From the NCBI GenBank assembly GCA_013176395.1, contig JABMLP010000015.1:744001-808000 (forward strand): DNA of 64,000 nt, given 5' to 3'. Below the pieces are notes generated by a model. That model did no database searches and was not told the origin of the DNA. It saw only the letters and a list, made by a program, of their open reading frames with translations. The stretch comes from Venturia oleaginea (lineage: Eukaryota; Ascomycota; Dothideomycetes; Venturiales; Venturiaceae). Shown piece after piece: positions 1 through 10,583 of this stretch (its first letter is position 1; each line of letters starts with the position of its first letter). The translations under genes were made by a program, and so were the position numbers.

Positions 1-2130
1 CATCCAGATCAATACAACAGACGGCCACGGGCATCCAAACATCAAAAGGTTCGAGAGATCCCAGCTACTACTGGTGACGAAACGCCCTGGAAGATGGTAG
101 CACAGAAAGGGCAGCGAGTAGCATCGCCTCGTACATGTTTCCGCTTCAAACCCAGCGATCCCAAGCTTGCGCCGTATTTGAATTTTTTCAGCAGAGATTC
201 GCCTTCAGGCGAATCTATTGATCATCAATCGGCCTCGTCACCAGACAGTGCCTTTTCTGGAACAAGTCATCAAGACGCGAATCCGGAATCAGGCTCCGGT
301 GAGGACTTATCAGATCCTGCATCGAGCTCGGCAATTGAATCTACATCAGATCCAGAGTCGGACTCGGACAATGAGTCAGTCTCCTCGCGTGACTCAGAGT
401 CGGCTGCCTTTAGCGAGGACGAAACCTACACTCCCCTGAGTTTTCAGATTCCTGCCGATGCGATGAGAGAAGCCATGCTTGCAACGCCGGGAACGCCTGC
501 TTCATTCTGGTCTCACAGGTTGTATCGGGGTCCTGCTGATGAGAAAGTCATGGTCCATTATTGTCGGTCCAAGGAAACGGGCGAAACTGTGGCGAAGCTG
601 TTTCTTGGCAAACCCGTCCTTGGATTCGATATTGAATGGAAGCCTCAGGCGAATGCGGCTGCTGGCTTGAAGAGTAACGTTTCCTTGATTCAGTTAGCCT
701 GCGAGAACAGAGTAGGCCTCTTTCACATTGCTCTTTACAAAGGAGAGACGCCTGAAGAGGTCCTGCCACCGACTCTGCGTCAGATTATCGCGTCGCCTGA
801 CGTGATGAAGACAGGTGTCGCCATCCTGGCCGATTTCTCTCGTGTTGCCAAGTTCCTGGACATTCAAGCTCGTGGTATCATCGAGCTAAGCCATTGGCAC
901 CGTCTCATCACGTATTCCGAGGACGATCCCAAGTTGGTCAACAAGAGACTAGTTAGACTAGCTAATCAAGTCGAGACCCATCTCCAATTGCCGCTGTCTA
1001 AAGGAGACGTGCGCACGAGCGACTGGTCCAAGCAACTCAACCACGAGCAGTGTGCGTATGCTGCCGCGGATGCTTATGCTAGCTACAGACTGTATGAATC
1101 TTTGGAAGAGAAAAGAATCGCGATGAGTCCCCGACCACCGCGGCCGCAATTCGCCGAGTTGAAGATGCCCATCAAACTTGCGAATCGAGTGGTTGTTGAG
1201 TCATCGCCAGACGAGGATGAAGACACTACGGATCACGTTGATGAGGTCGAGGAATTGAGCGGTAGACTCAAGAACGTGACTCTGGGCTCAAGTAGCCGCT
1301 CACTAGCCACGAATGAGAACATCACCGACGAGGAGTTGCTCGCCATTGAGTCCGCTGCCCAAGGCCAAGACGTTGAAGATTTGACACAGGGCACTTCGGA
1401 CGTCGTCAGATATCCTGAGCTTCCTCCTTTCGATGACTACACTGAATCCCCTCCTGCTCAACTTGTTGGGCGAGTCCGTTTAGCCAACGCTCTCGCATCT
1501 ACAACGTCGACTCCCGCCAAATCAAAGGCAACACGCAAACCCAGAACATCCAGATCCACTTCTTCACCCGCGTCAACGGAACATCATGAACCCCTTGCCA
1601 CAGCAACAACTCCCGCCAAACCAAAGGCAACACGCAAACCCAGAACACCCAAATCCACTTCTTCACCCGCGTCAACAGAACACCCCGAACTCCTTGCCGC
1701 AGCAACAGCATGGGCTGATTCTCGAATTAATCCAACCCCATCCACTAACCAACCTCACCACCGTGAAGGACGAAAAGGAGGTACAGCATGGCTCAAATGC
1801 TACTACCTCTGGCATCATGAAGGTCTGGACCTCCATGATGTTGCAAAGACTGTTAGGGATCCGCCTTTGAAGAAGACGACAGTGGCTGTTTATATTGCAT
1901 GGGCTGTGGGCTTTGGGGGCTGTGAAATGGGGGATTTGGTGAGATTGAGGGTAGTATTGGATCATTTGCCTATGCAGGCTTGGGGCAAGTTTGGGGATTT
2001 GAGACGGGAGGTTGAGGAGGGGATTGCCGGTGGGATTGGTAAGGAGGGGGAGGAGAAAGGGAAGGGGAAGGGGAAACAAAAGGTGATGGGTGATGATGTG
2101 CAGGGAGTTGGTAATAAATGGGTTGTGTGA
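1..2130 (+). CDS. 3'-5' exonuclease (RNase D/WRN-type, DEDDy), 5'-truncated by the window edge
   Basis: Probable 3'-5' exonuclease acting on DNA or RNA. The reading frame is open from base 1, so the first visible ATG (94) may be internal. Numbering from that Met, ExoI has FDIEW (D179, E181), ExoII has ILADF (D247), and ExoIII has YAAAD (Y322, D326). This completes the DEDDy catalytic set of the RNase D/WRN family. The N-terminal 110 residues are acidic and Ser-rich. The C-terminal third has a 33-residue unit (KATRKPRT core) repeated twice, from about 1505 to 1702, then a helix-turn-helix-like segment (about residues 566-606) like the HTH found after helicase/RNase D modules. The tail is Lys/Gly-rich. 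No helicase motifs are visible. The domain call is firm; the substrate is unknown. Confidence 0.85.
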   Translation, partial: HPDQYNRRPRASKHQKVREIPATTGDETPWKMVAQKGQRVASPRTCFRFKPSDPKLAPYLNFFSRDSPSGESIDHQSASSPDSAFSGTSHQDANPESGSGEDLSDPASSSAIESTSDPESDSDNESVSSRDSESAAFSEDETYTPLSFQIPADAMREAMLATPGTPASFWSHRLYRGPADEKVMVHYCRSKETGETVAKLFLGKPVLGFDIEWKPQANAAAGLKSNVSLIQLACENRVGLFHIALYKGETPEEVLPPTLRQIIASPDVMKTGVAILADFSRVAKFLDIQARGIIELSHWHRLITYSEDDPKLVNKRLVRLANQVETHLQLPLSKGDVRTSDWSKQLNHEQCAYAAADAYASYRLYESLEEKRIAMSPRPPRPQFAELKMPIKLANRVVVESSPDEDEDTTDHVDEVEELSGRLKNVTLGSSSRSLATNENITDEELLAIESAAQGQDVEDLTQGTSDVVRYPELPPFDDYTESPPAQLVGRVRLANALASTTSTPAKSKATRKPRTSRSTSSPASTEHHEPLATATTPAKPKATRKPRTPKSTSSPASTEHPELLAAATAWADSRINPTPSTNQPHHREGRKGGTAWLKCYYLWHHEGLDLHDVAKTVRDPPLKKTTVAVYIAWAVGFGGCEMGDLVRLRVVLDHLPMQAWGKFGDLRREVEEGIAGGIGKEGEEKGKGKGKQKVMGDDVQGVGNKWVV

Positions 2131-2861
2131 TATTGAGCGGCGGGGTTTGGGGTTATCGTGGTAAAGCTAAGGCTTTTGTATACGGGTGTGAATAATGTCG
2201 ATGTTTACTTCTCCTCGATCAATTTCAGAGCTTGAAGAAGATGAGATTGCTGTTATGGTGTCTCTTTGGCAAAATAGAGCGAACTTAGAAATACTGGATT
2301 GGTCTTCTGCTCCTATAGCTAGCACTCGACTTGATTGCAATGAAGAATATTGATTTCGATATGTACGAGATCCTGACCATTTATCGAGATTGCGTTCAAT
2401 GCTGTGCTCCGGAGAGGGATGAATATGGAGGGAGAATTCTATAAAAATAAGATACGATCTATCGTTGGCAAGTTCAACCCAGAATCCTAGTCAAGTTAAC
2501 CAAACAAGGTGTTACATGTAAAGAGCGAGGTGCTGCGTTGTTTCTTCGACTCCGTCCCCTTTCAACTGCCTCAATTTCAGATCAATACAAATAAGTTTCT
2601 GGAGATCTTCATGGCTAGTATTGCCAGGAATTCGTCAATGTCGATCTTGATTTGACTATGCTGAATAAAAATAGGGTGTCGTTGAGGGTAGAGAGTTAGG
2701 ATATGGAGAAAGACGAGGTAATAAGAAGAAAAAAACCTAGCCCCTCTGATATTCTATTTATAACCCACCGAACCTTTCCGAACAAGATTTCCGCCACGAT
2801 TTTAACCACTCACACAACCATCTGCACCACCACATCACGACCAATCTATCACGAAACAAAA
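2131..2861. other. intergenic, no gene seen
   Basis: AT-rich spacer between the exonuclease gene and the thioredoxin gene. I see no conserved coding frame, RNA gene or repeat. The last 100 bases should hold the promoter and 5' UTR of the downstream gene; CA-rich sequence precedes the ATG at 2862. Confidence 0.5.
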
Positions 2862-3544
2862 ATGTCCCTCTCCAACTCCACCGAGACTCCACAAGAACTA
2901 ATTAGCTTCATCGAATCCCCTCCTCATCCTAAATTCCTCGTCATTTATGCGTCGCCGAGACCGGCGGATGGGTTGTCGTGGTGTGGTGATTGTCGAAGAG
3001 CGGAACCACTTATTAGTAAAAAATTGAGGGAGAGTAAGGAGGGGGAGGGGTTGAAGGAGAGGGTTAGGATTGTGGAGGCTGGGAGTGAGGTCGAGTATGT
3101 TTTTCTTCTATGATTTTTGATTTTTGATTTTTTACCTTGGAGAGTGTTCAACATGAACTTTACTCCCTCTCCATTCTCCCATCTGCATTCCAAATATCCT
3201 ATCCCGAAAATACCACATCATCCCACATGCTTCCTTTTATCCCACCTCCTTTTCAACATGCTTTTGTCGCGGATAAAACCTACACTTCGAAATCCAAAGC
3301 GTACTACTAACGCATACCCAGATGGCGTATCCCTACCAACCCCTACCGTAAATCCCCTTTCCTAATCACAGCCCTCCCAACCATAATAAAAGTCACCGAA
3401 CATGCCGAAGAAAGCGGCTGTTGCAATGATGGACAATGCGGTATTGATGACGAGGCGGATGAGACGGTTTGGACGAGGTTGGTGGAGGGGGATTGTTATG
3501 ATGAGGGAAAGTTGGGGGAGTTTTTGAAGGGGGGGGGTCGTTGA
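2862..3544 (+). CDS. TXNDC17/TRP14-like thioredoxin-fold protein (DUF953)
   Basis: Small cytosolic thioredoxin-like oxidoreductase of about 151 residues. Exon 1 is 2862-3094 and exon 2 is 3322-3544. The intron has a GTATGT donor, a TACTAAC branch site and an ACCCAG acceptor, and the reading frame is kept across the junction. The active site is WCGDC (C41, C44), the motif specific to the TRP14/TXNDC17 branch rather than the WCGPC of classical thioredoxin. After the intron the sequence contains a WRIPTNPYR segment, the ALPTIIK cis-proline region and a LVEGDCY segment, all matching the family fold and length. In animals this family reduces cystine and small disulfide substrates; the fungal role is inferred. 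The Met at 2703 lies upstream of the family start and is not used in this call. Confidence 0.88.
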
Positions 3545-5726
3545 TCGACGATGATTGGGTGAAGTTTGGGGTGGAGGAGGTTTGGGTAGTTGATTGTGTT
3601 GGTTGTGGAGGTAGTGGGTTTTTTTAATTGCCTGCCCCTCGATGGGGTTGGACGTCTTGAATGCGTGTGTCACTTTCAGCTAATGCTGTATATTGATAAA
3701 TTTCTGGCGAATTTGACGTCGACGATTACCGGGAATTCATCGATGTTGACGTATGGAGGGACTTCGAACTAAGGGTACTTTTTGAATCATTTGGGATGGC
3801 ACTGAATTGATGAAGTTACTGTGGACGGCGGCTGATGCTAATGAAGTTTAGGCGCGCAATTCTTGGGATTAAACCTCTCATCTCGCTGTTTTGTCTTCAG
3901 TTGTTATTCAGATGTAAAAAAAAATTACAACGACGATTTCAATTTCAAAATTCAACTTCACAAAGAAGCATCACATCACTTCACGAAGACAGGAAAGACA
4001 GAGAGAGTGGGTTAAAATAATCTTGATTAACAATAAGACTAAGTTATACAGAGAGTCCAAACAACAAAAGCCAGAATTATCGATGACAAGGAAGCGCTCG
4101 CATAGGCACAACATGAGATCATGTCGCGTATGAAGGCGCCGAGCAATTTAAGCTATACTCCTTTACAAAGAGGCACCCAGCAATATGGCGAGGTGGAAGT
4201 CTCACTCATGTGGTATCCATCTTCGAGAATGCGGAACCTGTTGTGTGTTTGTTCTTCCTCGGAGAAATTCTTTCACTGATTGATGCCACCGCACACCATG
4301 ACGTTCATATCTTCCTTCCAGTCTCCAAATGCCTGAAGAAAGTGTCGGAAAGAAGCGCAGAATGGAGGGAGCGGAAAGTTCATGCTCACCGAACACAACG
4401 CAGACATTCTTGGAGTAGAAGTATGCCGATCGTGTCTAGGAAGCTTAACAACGTGACGATCTCAACGTAGCCAGCAGAGACGATGAGGTTCCCACATTAG
4501 AAATAAGCGGGAACTCGAAGTCTCGCAGCCTACCAGGAGGTCACAACATCGGCATGCTTGATGAGGACAGTCATGGGGCAGAGAAGAAGGCTTAGGATAG
4601 CCAGCCAACGGTAAAAGATGCAAGGAAAAGAACAAGTATCACACGCCCTTGAAAACATCGGTTCGCATGAAACAAGGGAAGAGATAATCCCACCATGTTA
4701 TCAGGATTGACATGACAATTCCAAGCCCAAGGACAGCACTCCTTAGGTTTGTTCATTCTTTCGAAAGAGCGGCCCCTGGTTTCGCATGCCGTTCTTGTAT
4801 ATTGTGCTGGTAAAAATGATGTGCAAACGCGTGGGAGTCGTGCGCCGAGGCTAAACTACAAGTATTTTAAGGAATAAGCTGAGTACTTCGAGGTCTGACC
4901 GTAAAATAAACTCGCTTCGCATGGTCGTTCTTAAGTCTACGCATGCATGGATAGAATCTTCCCTTAAGGGATATATGGTAATTTGGCTGAAGGTCGTAGT
5001 TCCCTTGAGGTTTGCGATTGCACAACGTTCTTGCGTTGACAATATGTGAAGCCGTTGCTAAGGAGCAAACATCTGCAACACAGATCAACAGTTGCATTAT
5101 CAAAGAGAGAAGAGCGTGAGAGGTACGCAGCTTTTGAAAGATCATTAGCAAACTCTCTCTGATGGTTGCGGACAAGGAGGGCCAGCGCTAGCGCAGCACA
5201 GCGGAATGTGGAATCCTGATGCCTGATATTTCCGGCATTAAAGCCTCACAACACCGTTTATTCAAGAAATGCACGTTTTCGACATTTCCATTTCATGGGC
5301 TTGGGATGGTGAAGGCACGCCGTTCGTTATTTTATATAAACGCCACTCAGCTTGGAACATTGCAGGCCATGTTTCCCCATTTAGACATGGAGAATCGTGA
5401 GTCCTCGGGTATTGTATGAAGGCTTCTGCATTTGTCCTGTTGAAACATCTTGGGTTGGGAACGTCTTGGTATCATTGAAGTTCATATACTCGATACCTAG
5501 GATCGACAATGATCTCATACATTCACTTCTGGAATCTTCTCTATCTATGTGTATATAGTCAGGCATTCTACCTCAGCTTAGAGGAGAATGCATGCAACTT
5601 ACTACTTCATTCCATCTATCATTTTCCATTTGACTCTGCATTCATTTATAGAGGTATTGATGGTATCACCGTAGCGTAGATTAAAAATATCAACAACGTT
5701 GATGCATAAACGATAATATATATATA
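3545..5726. other. gene-free stretch with a possible minus-strand membrane-protein relic (about 4080-4790)
   Basis: No intact gene was recognised. On the minus strand between about 4790 and 4080, hydrophobic stretches appear in alternating frames (for example LGIVMSILITWWDYLF and LSLLLCPMTVLIKHADVV), broken by stops and frame changes. This could be the remains of a multi-pass membrane protein, but no family could be named. The rest looks non-coding. Confidence 0.2.
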
Positions 5727-7575
5727 ACGTAATCCACCATTGAGCGGGTCAACCCATCGAGCGGGTCAAAAAGGCTTGGCACGACCAACTTATGTTACGA
5801 CTCTTCAATTTAATCGCTATCAACAATAGATTCTAAGTCCGTCGTGCTGCTATCTGATTCAGAAGATATCTTGATATCTTTTTTACAAGTTCGCACATTA
5901 TGCCCAGCTGCGCCGCAGTTCCTACAGCGCCGTTGAATTGGTCGGGCTGTTTCTTGACCACCACTACCACGAGCCTTCTTTGATCCCTGAGGCGCTATAG
6001 ACGCCTCTGCAGCTACCTGCGCTGCTGCAGTCCCATACTCAATAGTACCACCTTGCTGGATCCACTTCCTTTTGCGCGATTTTCGGTTCGTTGTTACTGC
6101 TAATTGCTCTTCAAGCTCGCGGTTACGCACAACAAGCAGAGCGTTTTGGTGTAGCATCAATTCAGCGCCCTTAACAAGCTGGGAAAAGCCTGCCTGCGCA
6201 GTAACTGGTGACCGAGTAAAAGACTCGCTTACGAGCTTGGATTGGGATCCAAATTCATAAGTATTACTTAGAGTCTTGGACTGCCACGGCGTTTCTGGGA
6301 GATGGGTTTCTGGCGGGGTTCGTAGCCGTACTTCAAGGCGATCCAACACCACCTGCGCGTCGATAGGGACTAGCCCTACTGCCTCAAAAGCCTTTTGACA
6401 GTTCTATTTCGTAAACACGTCGAAAAACGCGTCTTTGAAGGCAGGGAGAAAGCCTTCCTTGTTGATATGGTACACGCGTCGGCGTACCAAGTCCCGGACG
6501 CGTTGGGAGTACTTGCGCTTCAACGGCGAGAAGCAGACCACGTCAAGGGGCTGGAGTATATGCGACGAGTGCGATGGCATGCAGAGGGTTAGGATCTTAT
6601 TTTCGAGGCAGTAGTCCTTGAAATCCTGGCTGAGATGGCTCTCATGGCCGTCCAAAATAAGCAGCCTGTATACCCCCACCTGCCGCGCCTTTGTATACGC
6701 GTTAAAGTGCTTCAACCACTCAAGACCAAGCGCATTATTTGTCCAGCCGTTCTCAGAGACCGAGAGCTTCCAATTCCGTGGTATATCTGCCTCCTTATAC
6801 CACGCAGAGATATGAACGCGTCCTTTGTAGATAATGAATGGCGGGGTCGCATACCCGGTGGCGCAGATGCTCTGGATAACTGTAACCCACTCGCGATTGC
6901 CTAGCTGGATTAAATTAGGCCGTGTACGTCTTTCAGAAGCTGTGACGACCTTCATTGACCCAATAACGCCCATCTGGAAGCCAATCTCGTGAAAGTTGTG
7001 CGTATCCTCGTCGTGGATACCGTACTTTGCCTTGGTGTCTGTAACGAGCTTGAACCACGCGCCAATAATCTCTGGATCTTCCTGTAGTATCCTCTGCCTA
7101 TCCTTAGCTCGATTGAAGGCCATCTTGAGCTTATCTGCGCGCGTTATGAACCTCTCAGCCCAGTTTTTCCCTACTGGCTCTCCACCGCGTACACCCAGTG
7201 GTTTATCCGCCATATCTGCTACCTCACACAGCCGGGGCGCGAATCCTCGCGAATCGAGGTCGAGGATGTATTGGACAATTGTCTGCTCTTCAGTCGTAGT
7301 GAGCTTGTGTCGGGCGTTGCGAGTATCTAGGCGATATGTAATTCCGTTATATCGCCTAGTTAATGTTGAAGGAGGTATACCAAACGCCTCAGCAGCGCGC
7401 CGGAGGCTTCGGAATTGGTGGGTATTGTAGGCAGAAAGGGCAAGCTGGATTCTGCCTTCTCTGTTAGATGATTGCGCGTTTTGTTGTTGAGACATATTGT
7501 GTTGATAAGGGAGCAGCTGGTCTTGGCATAAACTGACCCGCTCGATGGGTTGACCCACTCGATGGTGGAATACGT
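5727..7575 (-). mobile_element. Fot1/pogo-type DNA transposon, 1849 bp, complete ends, inactive
   Basis: Both ends carry about 42-bp terminal inverted repeats (5727-5768 and 7534-7575) beginning ACGTA. They differ at three positions, two of them transitions. A TA target duplication flanks the element (5725-5726 and 7576-7577). Each repeat contains two tandem GAGCGGGTCA-like subrepeats, which may be transposase binding sites. The length is typical of the Fot1 family (about 1.9 kb). The single gene inside runs on the minus strand and is interrupted (see the transposase entry). Ends and target duplication are seen directly; the family follows from the DDE_1-type transposase. Confidence 0.9.
5810..7495 (-). 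pseudogene. Fot1/pogo transposase (DDE_1, zinc knuckle), broken by one in-frame stop
   Basis: Transposase of the element above. The Met at 7495 is preferred because the upstream Met (7558) lies inside the terminal repeat. Order: N-terminal Psq-like HTH, CENP-B-type HTH (FAPRLCEVADMA region), DDE domain, C-terminal CCHC knuckle (CRNCGAAGHNVRTC). One in-frame TAG at 6404-6406 separates the DDE part from the tail; the frame resumes at once and stays open to 5810. The second and third catalytic Asp are present, in LILDGHESH and LQPLDV with 35 residues between (DD35D). The expected first Asp in NFDE.GF is His here (NFHEIGF). The element is therefore likely dead twice over. The stop could be CAG changed to TAG, a CpA-to-TpA change as in RIP. 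Confidence 0.85.
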
Positions 7576-7996
7576 TATTTATTGTGGTTTGTGTTTTAAC
7601 GTGCTATCAGTGTGGATAATAAGCGGCTCACTTTTAGTCGTCTCCAAGAGATCGCAAGCCTTGCGATACGACCCGCAATAGGATCATAATCTTAAAGAGA
7701 AAGAGGTTAGTAGAAAATTTTATATCTCTCGTTGATTCCTACGCCAAGTGTTATGGGCATGGCCCATGGTTGGTATAGGCTAAGAGCCTAAGCCTGATTG
7801 AGCCTAGTATAGAGAAAGAACCTCATTGAGGTTCTCTGTTTGTAGATACCTTCACTCTTTAACTGAATCTAAACAATCTTTGGCTACGAGTATGCTGCGT
7901 CTTTCCAGCTACCGTCCCGTAATAGTTACTTAAAAATTCCCCTCCTCTATACGTTGATGTTGATACACAAACCACAATAATGCATAGTAGTAGTAC
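7576..7996. other. spacer between transposable elements, no gene seen
   Basis: AT-rich sequence with short inverted runs, for example a hairpin-like AGAACCTCA/TGAGGTTCT near 7815-7842. No coding frame is recognised. The bases 7992-7996 (AGTAC) are the left target duplication of the following LTR. Confidence 0.4.
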
Positions 7997-8251
7997 TGTC
8001 ACGGTACGACCGCGGACAAGTCCTTCCCGCCGTTGGGGTGGCCCCACGGCACGTGATCAAGGCAGAACCGGAGTTCTGCCGAGGAAAGGTTTTAAAGCCT
8101 GCGTGGCTTCAACCAATTCGTAGCTCTTTGAGCTACGTCCTGTCGTTAAACCTGCATATTGATTTGCCTGCCAGCCCGTATATAGCCTGTTGAATGATAA
8201 CTGTTCCTGCTGCTGCTCCTTCCTCCTGATACCCGAACCCGCCACGTGACA
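7997..8251. mobile_element. solo LTR, 255 bp, with 5-bp target duplication AGTAC
   Basis: The sequence begins TGTCACG and ends CGTGACA, classical TG...CA long terminal repeat ends in inverted form. It is flanked by the perfect direct repeat AGTAC at 7992-7996 and 8252-8256. No gag-pol sequence adjoins it, so it is a solo LTR left by LTR-LTR recombination. The superfamily cannot be fixed from the LTR alone; the ends would suit a Gypsy element. Confidence 0.8.
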
Positions 8252-8386
8252 AGTACGGAATAGAATCTTCGCACGTGGGGGGAGTTACCCGCAATTTACT
8301 ACTTTTGGAATACTTCCGTGTAGCTCGTTACAGAGGAGTTGGAAATTACGATACAAATAAAGCAAAGTATACTACAACCGCCTCCC

Positions 8387-8631
8387 TGTAAGAGTTCAAC
8401 CCTCAAAGGTGTTTTGCAAGTGAGAGAAGACAGCTTGTATTTCAAAGTATCTAAGTACAAGGAAGAACGTGTAAGTACTGGAAGGATAGCTTGTATATGT
8501 AATCCTCCTCTTACAAATAGATCCTTCTAGAATGTATCTTTAAATGGAACATGACAGCTTGCAGAATAACAAGAGAACAATTGAAAATCCAGTCATGGAT
8601 AAGCTAGGGAGAAGGATTCCATCCCTTAACA
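8387..8631. mobile_element. solo LTR, 245 bp, with target duplication CTCCC; same family as 63524-63815
   Basis: The sequence starts TGTAAGAGTTC and ends CCCTTAACA, flanked by CTCCC at 8382-8386 and 8632-8636. A second copy of the family lies in the same orientation at 63524-63815. The two share long similar blocks at both ends, such as the GTTCAACCCTCAAAGGTGTT block and the GGATAAG block. Copy-to-copy alignment and the target duplication together define the ends. Confidence 0.75.
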
Positions 8632-8639
8632 CTCCCCCT

Positions 8640-9002
8640 CCTTCCCGCTACATTCCAAGTCCGTGGATCCTCCTATCAAAGTACCCCTCCTTCCAACGCT
8701 CCAACTCCTCTGGACAACCTCGAAAAACGCGTTTCACCGACCTCATAACCTAATTCTACTCAAGGAAACAAACATCTCAATCTCGTCAACCTGCTCTGTA
8801 GTTAGCATTGGTTTGGCTCCGCAATGGTCCTGTTTCTTGTAGCGTGGGCCTACCAATAGCAATGTTTGTTTGAATCCGACGGATAGAAATGTCCTGACGA
8901 GGTCTGAGTAATGAAAAATGGTCTCTAGTAGCCGCATTTAAAGCCGATACTTTGAAGAGTGAGGATCCTGAGCTTATCATCACGTGTAAGCTCTTGACGG
9001 CG
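8640..9002 (-). pseudogene. Tc1/mariner transposase N-terminal relic
   Basis: In shifting minus-strand frames the sequence gives QELTRDDKLRILTLQSIGF, then SIRRIQTNIAIGRPTLQ, then LTTEQVDEIEMFVSLSR. These match in order the N-terminal HTH region of the Tc1-like transposase at 19512 (SQELTRDQRLIILNLHQAG, TIRQCQLAVNAGHPTPQ, LTEEQINELEAYVCSSK). The copy has stops and frameshifts and no catalytic domain. It sits beside a MITE with Tc1-like termini, so it may be a remnant of that family. Confidence 0.6.
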
Positions 9003-9152
9003 AGCGAGGACGCGTTGAAGAAGGCATCTTGAGTATGTACGTGTGTGTGTGAAAAGAATAACTAATAACAAGGATAAAGCGTAAGAATAGCTGAATGTGG
9101 CATGTCAAAACACCAAAAAGTCTATGACATCACACCATTTGAGCTTCATTTA

Positions 9153-9301
9153 CTATGGTCTGGAGAGTATTACATGTTAGGACGCGGATCACTCACCAGG
9201 TCCTAAAACATACTAAAAACAACAGAATCTACGAGAATTGGAAGCCCCGAGGCCCATATAGACGATCCGCGTCCTAACATGTAATACCCTCCAGACCATA
9301 G
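9153..9301. mobile_element. MITE, 149 bp, about 38-bp terminal inverted repeats, TA target duplication
   Basis: The left arm (9153-9190) and right arm (9264-9301) are inverted copies with a single transition difference; both start CTATGGTCTGGAG when read inward. TA dinucleotides flank the element (9151-9152, 9302-9303). The 73-bp interior is non-coding. The terminal CTATGGT is shared with both ends of the Tc1-like transposon at 19338-20728. This suggests mobilisation by that family, but the arms diverge inside. Confidence 0.85.
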
Positions 9302-9519
9302 TAGTATGGCCCTGTGACACCCCTTGCAACTGATCCGTGGCCAACATTTATATATAGCATGTATAAGGGTTAATTTATAGCGGTATTCCGAGACAAAGGT
9401 ACCGACGAAGGAAAAATTAGATAATCGCAGAAATAACGACGGAGGTGGTCAAGCGAAACATTGAAATACCACTTCATCTTTTGTCCTACCTTTTCCCGAA
9501 GAATCAACAAACTTTAATC

Positions 9520-9993
9520 ATGAAGCTCATCCACCCCTTTTCTACCATCCTCTCCCTAGCTTCTCTCGCAGCCTCGTCCGTAAGCACCTCTACTACATAA
9601 CTGTTCACGATCCTTCCCACCCATCGATATGCTAACAAAATACAACCTTTCAGTGCATTGACGGAAACAAATGCTGCTACTACGACATAAATGCATGCGC
9701 AAAAACAGGTACGTCCCCCTCCAACCTCCTCCATGTTCTCTATCCTCTCCACTCCATCTAGCTAACTTACTCTCAAGGTGGCGGCTCTTTTAACTGGTGC
9801 TACGAGCAACAAGACACGCTATGGCACAGATGCAGCCCATATGTGAGACAATATTGTGTGAGTAGAAGGGTCTATTACGCCGGTGGAAAATCGAGGCGGT
9901 GAAGGCTAATGGCTCTTGTAGACCGCAGATTGTTGCAGCTGGGACTACAAGAAGGGGGGGCCTCAAAAGCCTTATCCTATTAAATGTAGCTAG
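9520..9993 (+). CDS. small secreted cysteine-rich protein (88 aa, 10 Cys), candidate effector
   Basis: Four exons: 9520-9579, 9654-9708, 9778-9857 and 9922-9993. All introns are GT-AG with fungal-type donors (GTAAGC, GTACGT, GTGAGT), and the frame is kept throughout. Residues 1-20 form a signal peptide with a hydrophobic core (STILSLASLAASS). The mature part begins at Cys and is about 68 residues with ten cysteines, including two CC pairs, enough for five disulfides. It is rich in Tyr and Trp and ends in a Lys/Pro tail closing with CS. I recognise no named domain. Small size, secretion and high cysteine content fit an apoplastic effector or antimicrobial-type protein; that role is inference. 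It sits right after a transposon patch, a common setting for effector genes. Confidence 0.72.
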
Positions 9994-10583
9994 ATGGAGT
10001 AGGGGAACTTTTGCGGAAGAAGGGGAAGGCCGCATATCCGTGGTTGCCGGGTACGATTAAATATAGACAACCCTTTGGTGAATTTAAACAGTGCTTTGCC
10101 AGAAATCCATTGATAACGAGCTGTAAAGAAACTACTTTTTGAAGGACGATTCGAGTAGGAATAGAGACATCTCGGCGCTGTTTCAAGATAGTGATCGCTC
10201 GTTGATGGAAAGTTAGTCGGGTTTCAAATCTCTTGCCTAAGTTGAGCTGGCGCCTCAAAGTTTGTCTGCCACAAATGTCGAATCATCTACACCGTTGATC
10301 AGCATCGCTGATGGGATTGGCATCTTCCCTGTCATGGAAGAATAGAGACAGTGGAGTTTGAAAACAAAACTGCCGGGATTTTTCAATATCTTAGCGAACT
10401 TAAGTATGACTTCTCCGTCTGACACCCAAAATCAAGCCTACACGCCGTGCACCTCCCATTTGAGTGTATCATATAGCCATATTCCATGCGGGATCCAACC
10501 GGTATCGATCTTGTCCTTCATGAAGTCGTCTCCATTCTCATCGCCACTCGTTCCCGGTGTTTTAATCTCGATCGTGCGTTTGT
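9994..10583. other. intergenic, convergent 3' ends
   Basis: Spacer between the secreted protein gene (+) and the SUMO gene (-). It should contain both 3' UTRs. No other coding frame or repeat is seen. Confidence 0.4.

Noticed and set aside
8395..8410. tRNA B-box-like word GAGTTCAACCCTC (possible SINE)
   Set aside because: No matching A box or tRNA fold; the copy is part of an LTR with target duplications.
10438..10583. C-terminal extension of the SUMO ORF
   Set aside because: Comes from reading through the intron; splicing gives the correct di-Gly ending at 10584.
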